A model generated the notes under the pieces. That model saw nothing but the letters and a program-made list of their open reading frames with translations. It searched no databases and was not told where the DNA came from. The position numbers and the translations under genes were made by a program. From an uncultured Bacteroidales bacterium (GTDB lineage Bacteria; Bacteroidota; Bacteroidia; Bacteroidales; Muribaculaceae), in contig CALZTY010000002.1 of NCBI GenBank assembly GCA_945829225.1, positions 73,060 to 135,904 of the forward strand: a stretch of 62,845 nucleotides of DNA, written 5' to 3'. Positions 52,082 through 61,219 of this stretch are shown one piece after another; position 1 is the first letter of the stretch; every line of letters begins with the position of its first letter.

Positions 52082-53704
52082 ATGAAAAAATTGTTACTCC
52101 TAATTGCAACAGCCATCGTGTCCATGGCTGTCAATGCAGCGCCCATCACTGTCTATGTGCAGAAAGATGATGCTCCCTTTGATATCAAAAAGATTTACGC
52201 TTTCAGCGGTGGACCCTCGCTTCCTACTTCTGAAGGTACAGTTGGATACTGGCCCGGCGTAGACCTTACCAATACTACAACCATCAACGGCGTTAATTAT
52301 TATTACTATTCTTTCGATGAAGCAATTACTAAGGTTAGTGTGATTTTTAGCGATGGCACTAATAATAATCAGACAAAGGATATTAAGGATATACAAAGCA
52401 GTACAGCGTATAAACTCACAGGTTCTAATCAGTATAATTTTGAAAAAGTTGATATGACTATGGCTACCCCGGAGATCTCTGCTACCGGCAATAGGGTAAC
52501 TATCACTTGCGCTGATACTGAAGCCAAGATTTATTATACTCTCGATGGTAGCGATCCTACTGAATCGTTAACTCCCTATGAGGGCGCTTTTGACATCACA
52601 GAAACAAAAACTGTCAAGGCTATCGCCATCCGTGAAGGTTTCCCCTCGTCCACTATTGCTGAGAAAGCAGTAACTTATGTCGATCCTTCTACCGCCATCA
52701 CTGTCTACGTACAGAAGAAGGAAGGCTTTACCAATATTTACGCTTGGTACGATGATAATGGAAACAAGGAGCCTTGCGGTGCTTGGGGTGGTACTACTCT
52801 CACTGAAAGCGAAATAGTTGCCGGTGTTGAGTATTGGAAATATACCTTTGCAGCTGGCATCACAAGCGTGAATGTAATCTTTAATGGCACCGCCGGTGAA
52901 ACTGATAAAATTGAGAATATCACCAAAACAACATATTATAAAATCAACGATGACAAGTCTTGCTCAGAGGTGACTATTGAGACCAAGGTGGCTACTCCCA
53001 CTTTGTTCCAATACAAGAACAATATGGTCAAGTTGGAGTGCGAAACAGCCGGTGCTCGGATTTACTATACACTCGATGGTACCGACCCCTCCGGTGCCGT
53101 ACATCTTCTCTATGAAGGTCCCTTCCGCGTAGTTGATGACCTAACCATCAAGGCTGTAGCGGTATCAGAATTTCTTGACCCCTCTGATATCATGGAAGTA
53201 TCCTACAAGGCTAAGCATTACGATGAAAATTCGATTGTCGTCTATGTTGAAATCAAAAATAGCCCCTTCAAGCCCACCAAGATTTATGCTTGGGATTCAG
53301 AAGGTCAAGCCATCACCGAGGCTTGGTCAGGTACAGAGTTTAAGGATGAGGATATTGCTTATATCGCAGATAACGATACCTACTACTATGCTTATGTATT
53401 CGACCCGAAGTATACCTCGGTGAATGTGATTTTCAACAATGGCTCCTTGCAGACTGTCGATATCAAGGGTATAACTGCCAAAGAAACTTTCTACAGCATA
53501 AACAGCACCAAGGATAGCAGTAACCATTACAATGTTGATAAAGTTGGCGGTATCTCCGGCGTTGAAAACATTATTACAGAAGATATTGAAACTGAAGATA
53601 TGTTAATCGAATATTATAATCTCTATGGAATAAAAATTGAAAATCCGCAGCACGGCATCTACATCCGCAAGTGCGGAAATAAAGTTGAAAAGGTAGTACT
53701 ATAA
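52082..53704 (+). CDS. secreted protein with alternating CBM26-like and chitobiase-type modules and type IX-like tail
   Basis: The 540-residue product has a signal peptide (MKKLLLLIATAIVSMAVNA) and a regular module string. A CBM26-like module (ITVYVQK ... IYAFSGG ... VSVIFSDG) is followed by a chitobiase-type repeat (AKIYYTLDGSDPTES). The second pair is ITVYVQKKEGFTNIYAWYDD ... VNVIFNGT and ARIYYTLDGTDPSGA; a third CBM26-like module (VVYVEIKNSPFKPTKIYAWD ... VNVIFNNG) follows. The end IEYYNLYGIKIEN ... GIYIRKCGNKVEKV is a sorting-like tail. There is no catalytic domain, so it probably binds starch-like glucan at the surface; CBM26 is known for starch. Base composition is AT-richer than the neighbours. 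A strong terminator follows. Confidence 0.8.
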   Translation: MKKLLLLIATAIVSMAVNAAPITVYVQKDDAPFDIKKIYAFSGGPSLPTSEGTVGYWPGVDLTNTTTINGVNYYYYSFDEAITKVSVIFSDGTNNNQTKDIKDIQSSTAYKLTGSNQYNFEKVDMTMATPEISATGNRVTITCADTEAKIYYTLDGSDPTESLTPYEGAFDITETKTVKAIAIREGFPSSTIAEKAVTYVDPSTAITVYVQKKEGFTNIYAWYDDNGNKEPCGAWGGTTLTESEIVAGVEYWKYTFAAGITSVNVIFNGTAGETDKIENITKTTYYKINDDKSCSEVTIETKVATPTLFQYKNNMVKLECETAGARIYYTLDGTDPSGAVHLLYEGPFRVVDDLTIKAVAVSEFLDPSDIMEVSYKAKHYDENSIVVYVEIKNSPFKPTKIYAWDSEGQAITEAWSGTEFKDEDIAYIADNDTYYYAYVFDPKYTSVNVIFNNGSLQTVDIKGITAKETFYSINSTKDSSNHYNVDKVGGISGVENIITEDIETEDMLIEYYNLYGIKIENPQHGIYIRKCGNKVEKVVL

Positions 53705-53743
53705 AAGGCATGGTGTAGATGCCAGGATTTCCTTATCTATCAC

Positions 53744-53780
53744 AATCAGCCGGAGCTCCCCAGCCCCGGCTGATTTTTTT
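53744..53780 (+). terminator. intrinsic terminator of the bead protein gene
   Basis: Stem AATCAGCCGG/CCGGCTGATT (53744-53753, 53766-53775), with the T-run continuing to 53780. Confidence 0.85.
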
Positions 53781-53871
53781 CAATAACCCATAAACCTTCA
53801 AAAAATCGTTCATACGCAGCTTAAACCTCAAAAAATCCCCCATCTCAGCGCGCTATAAACGAAAATTTTAT

Positions 53872-53879
53872 TATCTTTG
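53872..53879 (+). promoter_or_regulatory. -7 box of the AAA ATPase gene
   Basis: TATCTTTG, 24 nt before the start codon at 53904. Confidence 0.5.
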
Positions 53880-53903
53880 CACCGACAAACTAAAACAGAA
53901 ATT

Positions 53904-55319
53904 ATGTTAATAGGCAGAAAATCAGAGCAACAGGAGTTACTGAGAGCTTATAACTCAGAATATTCAGAGTTCGTTGCTGTAACCGGACGTCGACGAATCG
54001 GTAAGACTTTCCTTGTGCGTGAGACTTTTGGATACCAATTTGCCTTCCAGCACTCCGGTTTGGCTAATCAAAAGACACGCGCTCAATTGCGAGAGTTCAG
54101 GCAATCGCTTCTACGTTGCGGTATGAAATCCTGTCGATTGCCTGCCGATTGGTTTGATGCCTTTTTTCTGCTCTCTGAATTTCTCGACAGCTTGCAGTGC
54201 GGTGGCAAGAAAGTGGTGTTCATAGACGAATTACCATGGATGGACTCGCCTCGCTCCAATTTCGTCTCGGCACTCGAGCATTTTTGGAATAGTTATGCCT
54301 CAGCGCGAAAGGATGTGCTACTGATTATTTGTGGCTCGGCTACGTCGTGGATTATAAATAATGTCTTCCGCAATCATGGCGGACTCCACAATCGAGTCAC
54401 TTACCGCATTAATCTCGCACCTTTTACACTACACGAGTGCGAGGAGTATGCACGTAGTCGACATTTAGAATTGACTCGATATGGTATTCTCGAGTGCTAT
54501 ATGATTATGGGAGGTGTTCCCTTTTATTGGTCAATGCTTGAGCGAGGCAAGAGTGTGGCTCAAAATATCGACTCGCTCATCTTCAATCCAATGGGCAAGC
54601 TTCATTATGAGTACACCGAACTATATCAATCGCTATTTAAAAATGCCGAACCCTACATCAAGGTGGTCACATTGTTGGGCACCAAGCGGATGGGGATGAC
54701 TCGCAGCGAGCTCGTTGCAGATGGTAATTTGAACAATAACGGCTCGCTTTCTGCGGTGCTCGACGACCTTGAGTCTTGTGGCTTTATTCGCAAATATTCT
54801 TGCGCATCATCGCGTCGCGATAGCTCTGTTTATCAGTTGATTGACAACTTCACTTTGTTTTATTTCAAGTTCTTGAAATCGAACTCTGTCAGCGAGGATT
54901 TTTGGACTATCAACACTAATACCCCGGCGCGAAACGCTTGGCAGGGACTTGCATTCGAGCAGGTGTGCTTTGAACATGTCCGACAAATCAAGCAGGCTCT
55001 CGGAATAGCCGGTGTCTCGACGCAAGTATACTCATGGCAGGTGAAGGGTGACTCCTCTGCCGGTGCTCAAGTTGATATGGTCATTGATCGTGCCGACCAT
55101 ATTGTCAATTTGTGCGAAATCAAGTTCTCAACTGCACAATATGTCTTGGATAAGGATGGAGAACTGAGCCTGCGTAACAAGCAGAGTCGCTTCAGCGAGG
55201 CTCACAAGTCGATCAATGCCGTGCATTTGACACTCATCACGCCTTTTGGCATCAAGCCCAATATGTACCAATATTGTGTCCAGAATGTAATCACTGCTGA
55301 CGACCTCTTCAAAGAATAG
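53904..55319 (+). CDS. AAA ATPase with C-terminal nuclease-like domain (archaeal-ATPase/DUF234 type)
   Basis: The 471-residue product has Walker A GRRRIGKTFLV near residue 28, Walker B KVVFIDELPWMD and a sensor-type GSATSW. The middle holds a winged-helix-like region (GMTRSELVADGNLNNNGSL ... LDDLESCGFI). The end AGAQVDMVIDRADHIVNLCE followed by IKFS fits the D...ExK core of a PD-(D/E)xK nuclease-like domain. Such proteins are common in Bacteroidetes and archaea; their cellular role is not established. The ATG at 53904 is preferred to the one at 53877, which lies only a few nt after the -7 box. The gene stands alone. Confidence 0.85.
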   Translation: MLIGRKSEQQELLRAYNSEYSEFVAVTGRRRIGKTFLVRETFGYQFAFQHSGLANQKTRAQLREFRQSLLRCGMKSCRLPADWFDAFFLLSEFLDSLQCGGKKVVFIDELPWMDSPRSNFVSALEHFWNSYASARKDVLLIICGSATSWIINNVFRNHGGLHNRVTYRINLAPFTLHECEEYARSRHLELTRYGILECYMIMGGVPFYWSMLERGKSVAQNIDSLIFNPMGKLHYEYTELYQSLFKNAEPYIKVVTLLGTKRMGMTRSELVADGNLNNNGSLSAVLDDLESCGFIRKYSCASSRRDSSVYQLIDNFTLFYFKFLKSNSVSEDFWTINTNTPARNAWQGLAFEQVCFEHVRQIKQALGIAGVSTQVYSWQVKGDSSAGAQVDMVIDRADHIVNLCEIKFSTAQYVLDKDGELSLRNKQSRFSEAHKSINAVHLTLITPFGIKPNMYQYCVQNVITADDLFKE

Positions 55320-55448
55320 GTCCTCGAATTTGCGTATTTTCGGACTTTTTCGCTCTAAAAATTTTGGTAAAATAGGGCTTTGGTTGTAAGGTTGATTTCT
55401 TGACGCAGTTTTTTACACTCAAGCGGTTCATATCTCAGTTTTTTTAAC

Positions 55449-55456
55449 TAACTTTG
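55449..55456 (+). promoter_or_regulatory. -7 box of the yqeY-serS operon
   Basis: TAACTTTG, 24 nt before the YqeY start. No TTTG at -33. Confidence 0.5.
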
Positions 55457-55480
55457 CGGTCTACAAACAGATAACGCCTT

Positions 55481-55933
55481 ATGGATTTATTTGAAACTAT
55501 CAACAACGACATTAAAAAAGCAATGCTGGCTCGCGACAAAGTGACCCTCGAGGCTTTGCGCGGCATCAAGAAGGAATTTCTCGAGGCTAAAACCGCTCCC
55601 GGTGCCAATGGCGAGTTGTCAGACGACACTGCCCTGAAGATTTTGACCAAGATGGCTAAGCAACGCCGCGAGAGCGCCAAAATTTACTCCGAGCAGAATC
55701 GCCCCGAGTTGGCTTCTGCCGAGTTGGCTGAGGTTGCCGTCATCGAGCAATATCTGCCCAAGCAACTCTCCGATGAAGAATTGACCGCCGAACTCACCAA
55801 GATAATCGCCGCTGTGGGCGCCTCCTCTCCCGCCGATATGGGCAAGGTGATGGGCACCGCTACCAAGGCGCTCGCCGGTCGTGCCGAGGGGCGCGCTATC
55901 TCTGCTAAGGTTAAGGAGTTGCTCGCCAAATAA
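55481..55933 (+). CDS. GatB/YqeY domain protein
   Basis: The 150-residue product is a complete stand-alone YqeY: MDLFETINNDIKKAMLARDK at the start, then KILTKMAKQRRESAKIYSE and the closing GKVMGTATKALAGRAEGRA. The domain resembles the tRNA-contacting tail of GatB, and a role in tRNA handling is assumed for the family. It is followed 36 nt later by serS on the same strand, which fits that theme. The start at 55481 gives the normal N-terminus. Confidence 0.92.
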   Translation: MDLFETINNDIKKAMLARDKVTLEALRGIKKEFLEAKTAPGANGELSDDTALKILTKMAKQRRESAKIYSEQNRPELASAELAEVAVIEQYLPKQLSDEELTAELTKIIAAVGASSPADMGKVMGTATKALAGRAEGRAISAKVKELLAK

Positions 55934-55969
55934 TTAACATAACTCAACAATTCTAAATCGCAATATACA

Positions 55970-57241
55970 ATGCTCACAATGCAGCAAATCAAAGCCGATC
56001 CCGAGCGCGTCATCGCTCGATTGGCTGTTAAGGGCTTCGATGGTCGCGATGCCATCACTCGTGTGATGAAACTCGACGACAACCGTCGCGCCCTCCAACT
56101 CAAAAACGACAATATGGCTGCCGACCTCAACAAGTTGGCTGCCTCAATTGGCGCTCACATGAAAGCCGGCGAGCGCGACGCCGCCGAAGCCGCCAAGGCT
56201 CAAGTAGCAGCCATCAAAGCCGACCAAAAGGTTATCGCCGACCAACTCGACCAAGCCGAAGCCGATATCCGCTCTATCTTGCTCAACGTCCCCAATGTCC
56301 CCTGTGACATGGTGCCCGAAGGTCGCACCGCCGAGGATAACGTCGTCGAGAAGACCGGCGGCCCCATGCCCGACCTGCCTGCCGACGCTCTCCCCCACTG
56401 GGACCTCGCTCGCAAATACAACCTCATCGACTTTGACCTCGGTGTCAAGATTACAGGCGCCGGCTTCCCCGTATATATCGGCAAGGGTGCCAAACTGCAA
56501 CGCGCCCTCATCCAATTCTTCCTCGACCAAGCCTCCGAAGCCGGCTATCTCGAAATACAACCCCCTTATGTAGTCAATGAAGCATCGGGCTACGGAACAG
56601 GACAACTCCCCGACAAGGAAGCACAGATGTATGTCGTCACCCTCGACAACCTCTATCTCATCCCCACCGCCGAGGTGCCCGTCACCAATCTCTATCGCGA
56701 CGTAATCCTCTCCGAGGATAAGTTGCCCATCAAGAATTGCGCTTACTCGGCATGCTTCCGTCGCGAAGCCGGCTCCTACGGCAAGGACGTCCGCGGTCTC
56801 AACCGCTTGCACCAGTTTGACAAGGTCGAGATCGTCCGCATCGAGCGCCCCGAGGACTCCTACGCTGCTCTCGAGGAGATGAAAGACCACGTACAAGGCT
56901 TGCTCGACAAACTCGGTCTCCCCTGGCACATCTTGCGCCTCTGCGGCGGTGATATGTCGTTTACTTCGGCTATTACCTTCGACTTTGAGGTGTGGTCGGC
57001 TGCTCAGAAACGCTGGCTCGAGGTTTCGTCGGTTTCCAACTTTGAGACTTATCAAGCCAATCGCCTCAAGTGCCGCTACCGTGGTGCCGACAAGAAGACC
57101 CGCCTGTGCCACACTCTCAATGGCTCGGCGCTCGCTCTCCCACGCATCATGGCTGCTCTCTTGGAGAATAATCAAACTCCCGAGGGCATCGTGGTCCCCG
57201 AGGTGCTCCGCCCATACACGCACTTTGACATCATCAACTGA
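55970..57241 (+). CDS. serS: serine-tRNA ligase
   Basis: The 423-residue product is full length: an N-terminal coiled-coil arm (about residues 30-100, binding the tRNA long variable arm) and a class II catalytic core. The core shows TAEVPVTNLYRD, the motif 2 segment FRREAGSYGKDVRGL and the motif 3 block NGSALALPRIMAALLE. It charges tRNA-Ser in the cytoplasm. It is probably co-transcribed with the YqeY gene 36 nt before it. By coincidence, a disrupted tRNA-Ser lies at the right end of the window. Confidence 0.97.
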   Translation: MLTMQQIKADPERVIARLAVKGFDGRDAITRVMKLDDNRRALQLKNDNMAADLNKLAASIGAHMKAGERDAAEAAKAQVAAIKADQKVIADQLDQAEADIRSILLNVPNVPCDMVPEGRTAEDNVVEKTGGPMPDLPADALPHWDLARKYNLIDFDLGVKITGAGFPVYIGKGAKLQRALIQFFLDQASEAGYLEIQPPYVVNEASGYGTGQLPDKEAQMYVVTLDNLYLIPTAEVPVTNLYRDVILSEDKLPIKNCAYSACFRREAGSYGKDVRGLNRLHQFDKVEIVRIERPEDSYAALEEMKDHVQGLLDKLGLPWHILRLCGGDMSFTSAITFDFEVWSAAQKRWLEVSSVSNFETYQANRLKCRYRGADKKTRLCHTLNGSALALPRIMAALLENNQTPEGIVVPEVLRPYTHFDIIN

Positions 57242-57285
57242 TGCTCTCCCCTCTCAATCTGATGTTTAACTAAATTCTTGTAGTT

Positions 57286-58626
57286 TTGGATATAGACCCT
57301 TTGCCGGCTGCCGAGCCGTTGCATCAAATATTGCTCACGATGGCGGGCGCTCCTACAATGAGCGTCACCGCCATCGTGGCTCTGCTTATTGCCGTTGCCA
57401 GCCTCTTCCTCAGCGGCTTTATCTCGGCAAGCGAGATTGCCTATTTCTCGCTCACTCCTTCCCAACTCGACGAGCTCGATGATACCCGCCATGGGCTTGG
57501 TATACGCCGACTCCTCAAGAAACCCGAGCAGTTCCTCGCTACCATATTGATTGCCAATAACTTGGTGAATGTGACTATCGTCGTGCTCACCAACTTTGCC
57601 CTCGGTCCTATCTTCGAGGGTATGGGCGAGGTGCTCAGTTTCATCCTGCAATCGGTAATCCTCACCTTCCTCATCTTGCTCTTCGGTGAGATTTTGCCCA
57701 AGTTGTATAGCAGCAACTATCCCGAAAAGTGGGCATGCAGTGCACTCCCGGGCATCACATTTATATATATGGTGCTGGCTCCGGCTGCCAAGTTGCTCGC
57801 CGGCTCATCGGTCATCGTCAACCGCATCGTCCGCCGCAACAAGGATACCATCACCGGCGAGGAACTCAGCCAAGCGCTCGAACTCACCGCCGATGCCTCA
57901 TCCAGTGACAAGGAAATCCTCGAGGGTATCCTCAAATACGGGGAGACCCACGCCAGTGAGATTATGACTCCGCGTGTCGACATCACCGACATTTCCGACT
58001 CAGCCTCCTTCAGCGACGTCATGAAGATTGTCATCGACAGTGGCTATGCCCGTATGCCGGTCTACCACGAGAGCGAGGATAACATCCGAGGCATCCTCTT
58101 TGCTCGCGACTTGTTGCCATATATCGGCAAGGTCGACGACACATTTGACTGGCGCACCCTCCTGCGCGAGCCCTTCTTCGTCCCCGAGTCGCGCATGATC
58201 GACGACCTCCTCGAGGACTTCCGCACTCGCAAGCAGCACCTCGCCATCGTCGTCGACGAGTATGGCGGCACCTGTGGCATCGTCACACTCGAGGACGTCC
58301 TCGAGGAAATCGTCGGCGATATCGACGACGAGTACGACACCCCCGACACCACCTATCGCCGCCTCCGCGACAATACCTACGAATTTGAGGGCCGCACCCT
58401 CCTCAACGACTTCTTCCGCATCACCGAACTCGACGAAGCCGACTATGCCGATGTCTGCGAGGATGCCGAGACCCTCGCCGGCATGCTCCTCGCCATCAAG
58501 GGCGACTTCCCCAAGGAGAAGGAGTCGCTGGTGTATGGGCGCTGTCGCTTCCTCGTCCTTGATATTACCGACCACCGCATCACCGGCGTCCGCGTCAAGG
58601 TGATGCCCGACGAGCAGACAGCATGA
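57286..58626 (+). CDS. gldE: gliding motility-associated protein GldE (CorC/HlyC family)
   Basis: The 446-residue product has an N-terminal DUF21 membrane region with about four helices ([34 protein letters not shown]). Two CBS domains follow ([33 protein letters not shown]), then a C-terminal CorC/HlyC domain. GldE supports GldD in type IX secretion and gliding in Bacteroidetes. The frame opens with TTG at 57286; ATG codons at 57340 or 57358 are possible later starts. It overlaps gldD by four bases, the usual pairing. Confidence 0.9.
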   Translation: MDIDPLPAAEPLHQILLTMAGAPTMSVTAIVALLIAVASLFLSGFISASEIAYFSLTPSQLDELDDTRHGLGIRRLLKKPEQFLATILIANNLVNVTIVVLTNFALGPIFEGMGEVLSFILQSVILTFLILLFGEILPKLYSSNYPEKWACSALPGITFIYMVLAPAAKLLAGSSVIVNRIVRRNKDTITGEELSQALELTADASSSDKEILEGILKYGETHASEIMTPRVDITDISDSASFSDVMKIVIDSGYARMPVYHESEDNIRGILFARDLLPYIGKVDDTFDWRTLLREPFFVPESRMIDDLLEDFRTRKQHLAIVVDEYGGTCGIVTLEDVLEEIVGDIDDEYDTPDTTYRRLRDNTYEFEGRTLLNDFFRITELDEADYADVCEDAETLAGMLLAIKGDFPKEKESLVYGRCRFLVLDITDHRITGVRVKVMPDEQTA

Positions 58627-59168
58627 GAGCCACCGTGGCGATAATCCTCGCGGCGCTCCTCGCCGCTTGTGCCGGCTCGCCCGATACCATCCCGCGTCGA
58701 CATGCCTATCCTCGTGTCGCCACCCTTGACACGGCGATGGTTGATGTCGACTCCTTGCCCATCCATTTTTGCGTAAATGCCGATGCTGTTGTCGACCGCC
58801 CGCGCCCCGATTGGCTCGATGTGCGTTACCCTGCCTTTGGAGCCACTTGGCACATCTCTTTTACCTCATCTGATGACCTTGAGGAGGTAAAAGCCAATCG
58901 CATGCAGCGCCTCTTGCTCAATGCCGGCGACCGCCCCTTCCGTCGCGACGAGTGGCTCAATCCGGCCGGCTTGGACATCCTTACCTATGTAGCCGAGGGT
59001 GCTACAACGCCTCTGCAGTTCCTCGCCACCGACAATGCCTCAATCGTGGTGAGTGGCGCTCTCGTCTTTGATGACCAGCAGGCGTGTGCCAATACCGACT
59101 CCATCTCGCCGATTATCAACATCCTCGAGGAGGATATGCTACGTTCTCTCCAATCTCTGAGCCTATGA
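58623..59168 (+). CDS. gldD: gliding motility lipoprotein GldD
   Basis: The 181-residue product has a lipobox LAAC (Cys16) and the GldD pattern: an N-terminal RRHAYPRV (YPR motif), then CVNADAVVDRPRPDWLDVRY, YPAFGATWHISF and a C-terminal FLATDNASIVVSGALVF. GldD is an envelope lipoprotein needed for type IX secretion and gliding. It overlaps gldE upstream and the phosphopantetheinyl transferase gene downstream by four bases each, so all three are translated together. Its presence supports reading the C-terminal tails in this window as type IX signals. Confidence 0.9.
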   Translation: MRATVAIILAALLAACAGSPDTIPRRHAYPRVATLDTAMVDVDSLPIHFCVNADAVVDRPRPDWLDVRYPAFGATWHISFTSSDDLEEVKANRMQRLLLNAGDRPFRRDEWLNPAGLDILTYVAEGATTPLQFLATDNASIVVSGALVFDDQQACANTDSISPIINILEEDMLRSLQSLSL

Positions 59169-59665
59169 CTATCAAATTGGGCACCACCACAATCATTGTC
59201 GCTCCCATCGAGCCTCGTCCGGGCGAAAATCAACGTGCCGCCGAGCGCCGCTGTGCCGCTCAAGTAGTGGCTGATGCCTTGGGCGCGGAAGTGGTTATCG
59301 ACCATCGTCCCGATGGCGCCCCCTTTATCCCCGGTCGTGAGGACTTGCACATATCTATCAGCCACTCGCGACACCTTGTCGCTGTGGCTCTCGACGCCTC
59401 GCGGCGCATAGGCATCGACATAGAGGAGCCGCGACCTCGCCAATTGGAGCGTGTCGCCGAGCGCTTTCTCACCCCTGCCGAGCACGCTGTCTATGGCACC
59501 GACGACGAGGCGCTCCTGTTGGCATGGACCAAAAAAGAGGCGGCGTATAAGATTGCTCCATACGCCGACCTCCGTTTAATCGCTATTGATGACAATCCGG
59601 CTATCGAGTTTCCGCTATCCACCGTCGTCGATGGAGCGCGGCTCACTCTTGCCGTTGCACGTTAG
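59165..59665 (+). CDS. 4'-phosphopantetheinyl transferase (Sfp-like)
   Basis: The 166-residue product has the three family motifs: HISISHSR, GIDIEEPRPRQ (metal-binding Asp/Glu) and LLAWTKKEAAYK. It moves the phosphopantetheine arm of CoA onto carrier proteins. The longer frame from 59084 lies in gldD, so the ATG at 59165, overlapping the gldD stop, is used. The enzyme is on the short side for the Sfp class but intact. Coupling to gldD is also seen in other Bacteroidetes, to my knowledge; the functional reason is unclear. The gene converges on the GH13 gene with only 2 nt between stops. Confidence 0.9.
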   Translation: MTIKLGTTTIIVAPIEPRPGENQRAAERRCAAQVVADALGAEVVIDHRPDGAPFIPGREDLHISISHSRHLVAVALDASRRIGIDIEEPRPRQLERVAERFLTPAEHAVYGTDDEALLLAWTKKEAAYKIAPYADLRLIAIDDNPAIEFPLSTVVDGARLTLAVAR

Positions 59666-59667
59666 GC

Positions 59668-61032
59668 TTATTTGTTAAATACCAGATAGCCGCCGCCCGG
59701 CAGGGTGTCGGGAATTTCTGTTGCGCCGGTGAAGAACTCGCTCATTCCGCCGATGCGCGGCTTCTCGTTGAAGAGTTTTTGCTCCTCGGCGCTGAGGTTT
59801 ACGATCACCACAATCTCACCGCGGCGGAATGCTATCACGTCCTGCGATGCTGTGGGCAGTATTTCCATTGTTGCTCCTTGGGTGCCGCAACTCAGTTCGG
59901 GGAAACTGTGGCGCAGGCTACACAGTGCCTGATAGAAGTTGCTGACCTTGGGATTGGAACCCCATGTCGGTGGGGTGTCTTTCTTGAAGAATTCAAGAGC
60001 GCGGTCGAGTCCCACTTCTTGTCCGGTATATATCAACGGCATGCCCGGCAGAGTGAAGGTGAGCACGGCAAATGCTTGCTGCAACTTGCCCAGGCGCTCA
60101 AATTCGGTGCCCTCCCACGAGTTGAGGTCGTGGTTGGTAATCATATTCATCAGGAACGAGTCGCCGGGGTAGGCGGCTGCTTGCTCGTCGAGCAATTTGT
60201 AGATGTCGGCGGCATGTGCCTCGTCAAATTGGCGCACATTGCCCTGTGCGTCGGCAAAGGTGTATTGCCCCTGAGTGGCGGCGATGCTGCTGAAGAGGTC
60301 CTTCATAGGCCAGTTGTAGCCCATATCAAAGGTGTGGGCCATCAACTCGGGCTCGGTAGCCTCGGCGAGCATGAAGATGTCTTTCTTGACACTCTCCAAT
60401 GCCGGGCGGCACTCGTTCCAGAAGTCCACGGGTACTTGTCCGGCTACGTCGCAACGGAAGCCGTCGATATCTGCCTCGCGGAGCCAGAACTGTAGCGCGT
60501 CAATCATTGCGTGGCGCATCTCGGGGTTGGAATAGTCAAATTTGTAGACATCGGTCCAGTCAAAGGGTCCGTACATCTCGCCTTGCTCGTTGCGGGCATA
60601 CCAATCGGGATGCTCAGTAACCCACGCGTTGTCGCAGCCCGAGTGGTTGGGTACCCAGTCGATAATCACCTTCATGCCCAGGGCGTGGGCAGCGCGCACC
60701 ACTGCCTTGAAGTCGGCAAAGGTGCCAAACTCGGGATTCACTCCCTTGTAATCGCGCACGGCATAGTAACTGCCCAATTCGCCCTTGCGGTTCAACTCCG
60801 AGATGGGGTGGATGGGCATAAACCACAGGATGTCGACACCCAGACGCTTGAGGCGCGGCAGGTGTGCCTGGAAGGCGCGCAGGGTGCCCTCGTTGGTGTA
60901 TTGGCGCAAGTTTACTTCGTAGATGACGGCGCTACGGCTCCACTGAGGGTGGCTCACTGTGGTCGTCGGCTGCTGCGACCAGCCCATCAACGCGGCTATC
61001 GCTGCAACAATGCTTGTTAACAGTTTCTTCAT
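59668..61032 (-). CDS. exported GH13 alpha-amylase family enzyme
   Basis: The 454-residue product has a signal peptide (MKKLLTSIVAAIAALMGWSQ) and a complete GH13 barrel. Region I is IIDWVPNHSG; region II GFRCDVAG holds the nucleophile Asp; region III AEATEPE holds the acid/base Glu; region IV ITNHDLNSWEG holds the third acidic residue. It hydrolyses alpha-glucans outside the cytoplasm. The frame extends to 61074, but the ATG at 61032 gives the signal peptide. It has its own promoter box at 61072-61079 and no sus genes next to it, so it is not part of a dedicated locus. The CBM26-type protein at 52082 is a possible distant partner. Confidence 0.93.
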   Translation of the reverse strand: MKKLLTSIVAAIAALMGWSQQPTTTVSHPQWSRSAVIYEVNLRQYTNEGTLRAFQAHLPRLKRLGVDILWFMPIHPISELNRKGELGSYYAVRDYKGVNPEFGTFADFKAVVRAAHALGMKVIIDWVPNHSGCDNAWVTEHPDWYARNEQGEMYGPFDWTDVYKFDYSNPEMRHAMIDALQFWLREADIDGFRCDVAGQVPVDFWNECRPALESVKKDIFMLAEATEPELMAHTFDMGYNWPMKDLFSSIAATQGQYTFADAQGNVRQFDEAHAADIYKLLDEQAAAYPGDSFLMNMITNHDLNSWEGTEFERLGKLQQAFAVLTFTLPGMPLIYTGQEVGLDRALEFFKKDTPPTWGSNPKVSNFYQALCSLRHSFPELSCGTQGATMEILPTASQDVIAFRRGEIVVIVNLSAEEQKLFNEKPRIGGMSEFFTGATEIPDTLPGGGYLVFNK

Positions 61033-61071
61033 GTCTTTATCTAAGGATTTGGTTTTAACGTTTTGTACCGA

Positions 61072-61079
61072 CAAAGTTA
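61072..61079 (-). promoter_or_regulatory. -7 box of the GH13 gene
   Basis: TAACTTTG on the minus strand, 39 nt before the start at 61032. Confidence 0.5.
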
Positions 61080-61139
61080 CACATTATTATGTTGTATAGA
61101 GGGCTTGTGAAGGGTTTTTAGGGTTAAAGAGTGTTAAAT

Positions 61140-61171
61140 CTTGCGGGTGCTTGTCATTTTTTGTAAGTTCG
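61140..61171 (+). promoter_or_regulatory. probable promoter of the DUF2807 gene
   Basis: CTTG (61140-61143), a 20-base spacer and TAAGTTCG (61164-61171): one mismatch in each box. The leader is about 45 nt. Confidence 0.4.
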
Positions 61172-61219
61172 TGTCGTCTTATGTACAGAAACGACAAAAA
61201 CAAAAAACAACATAGAATC

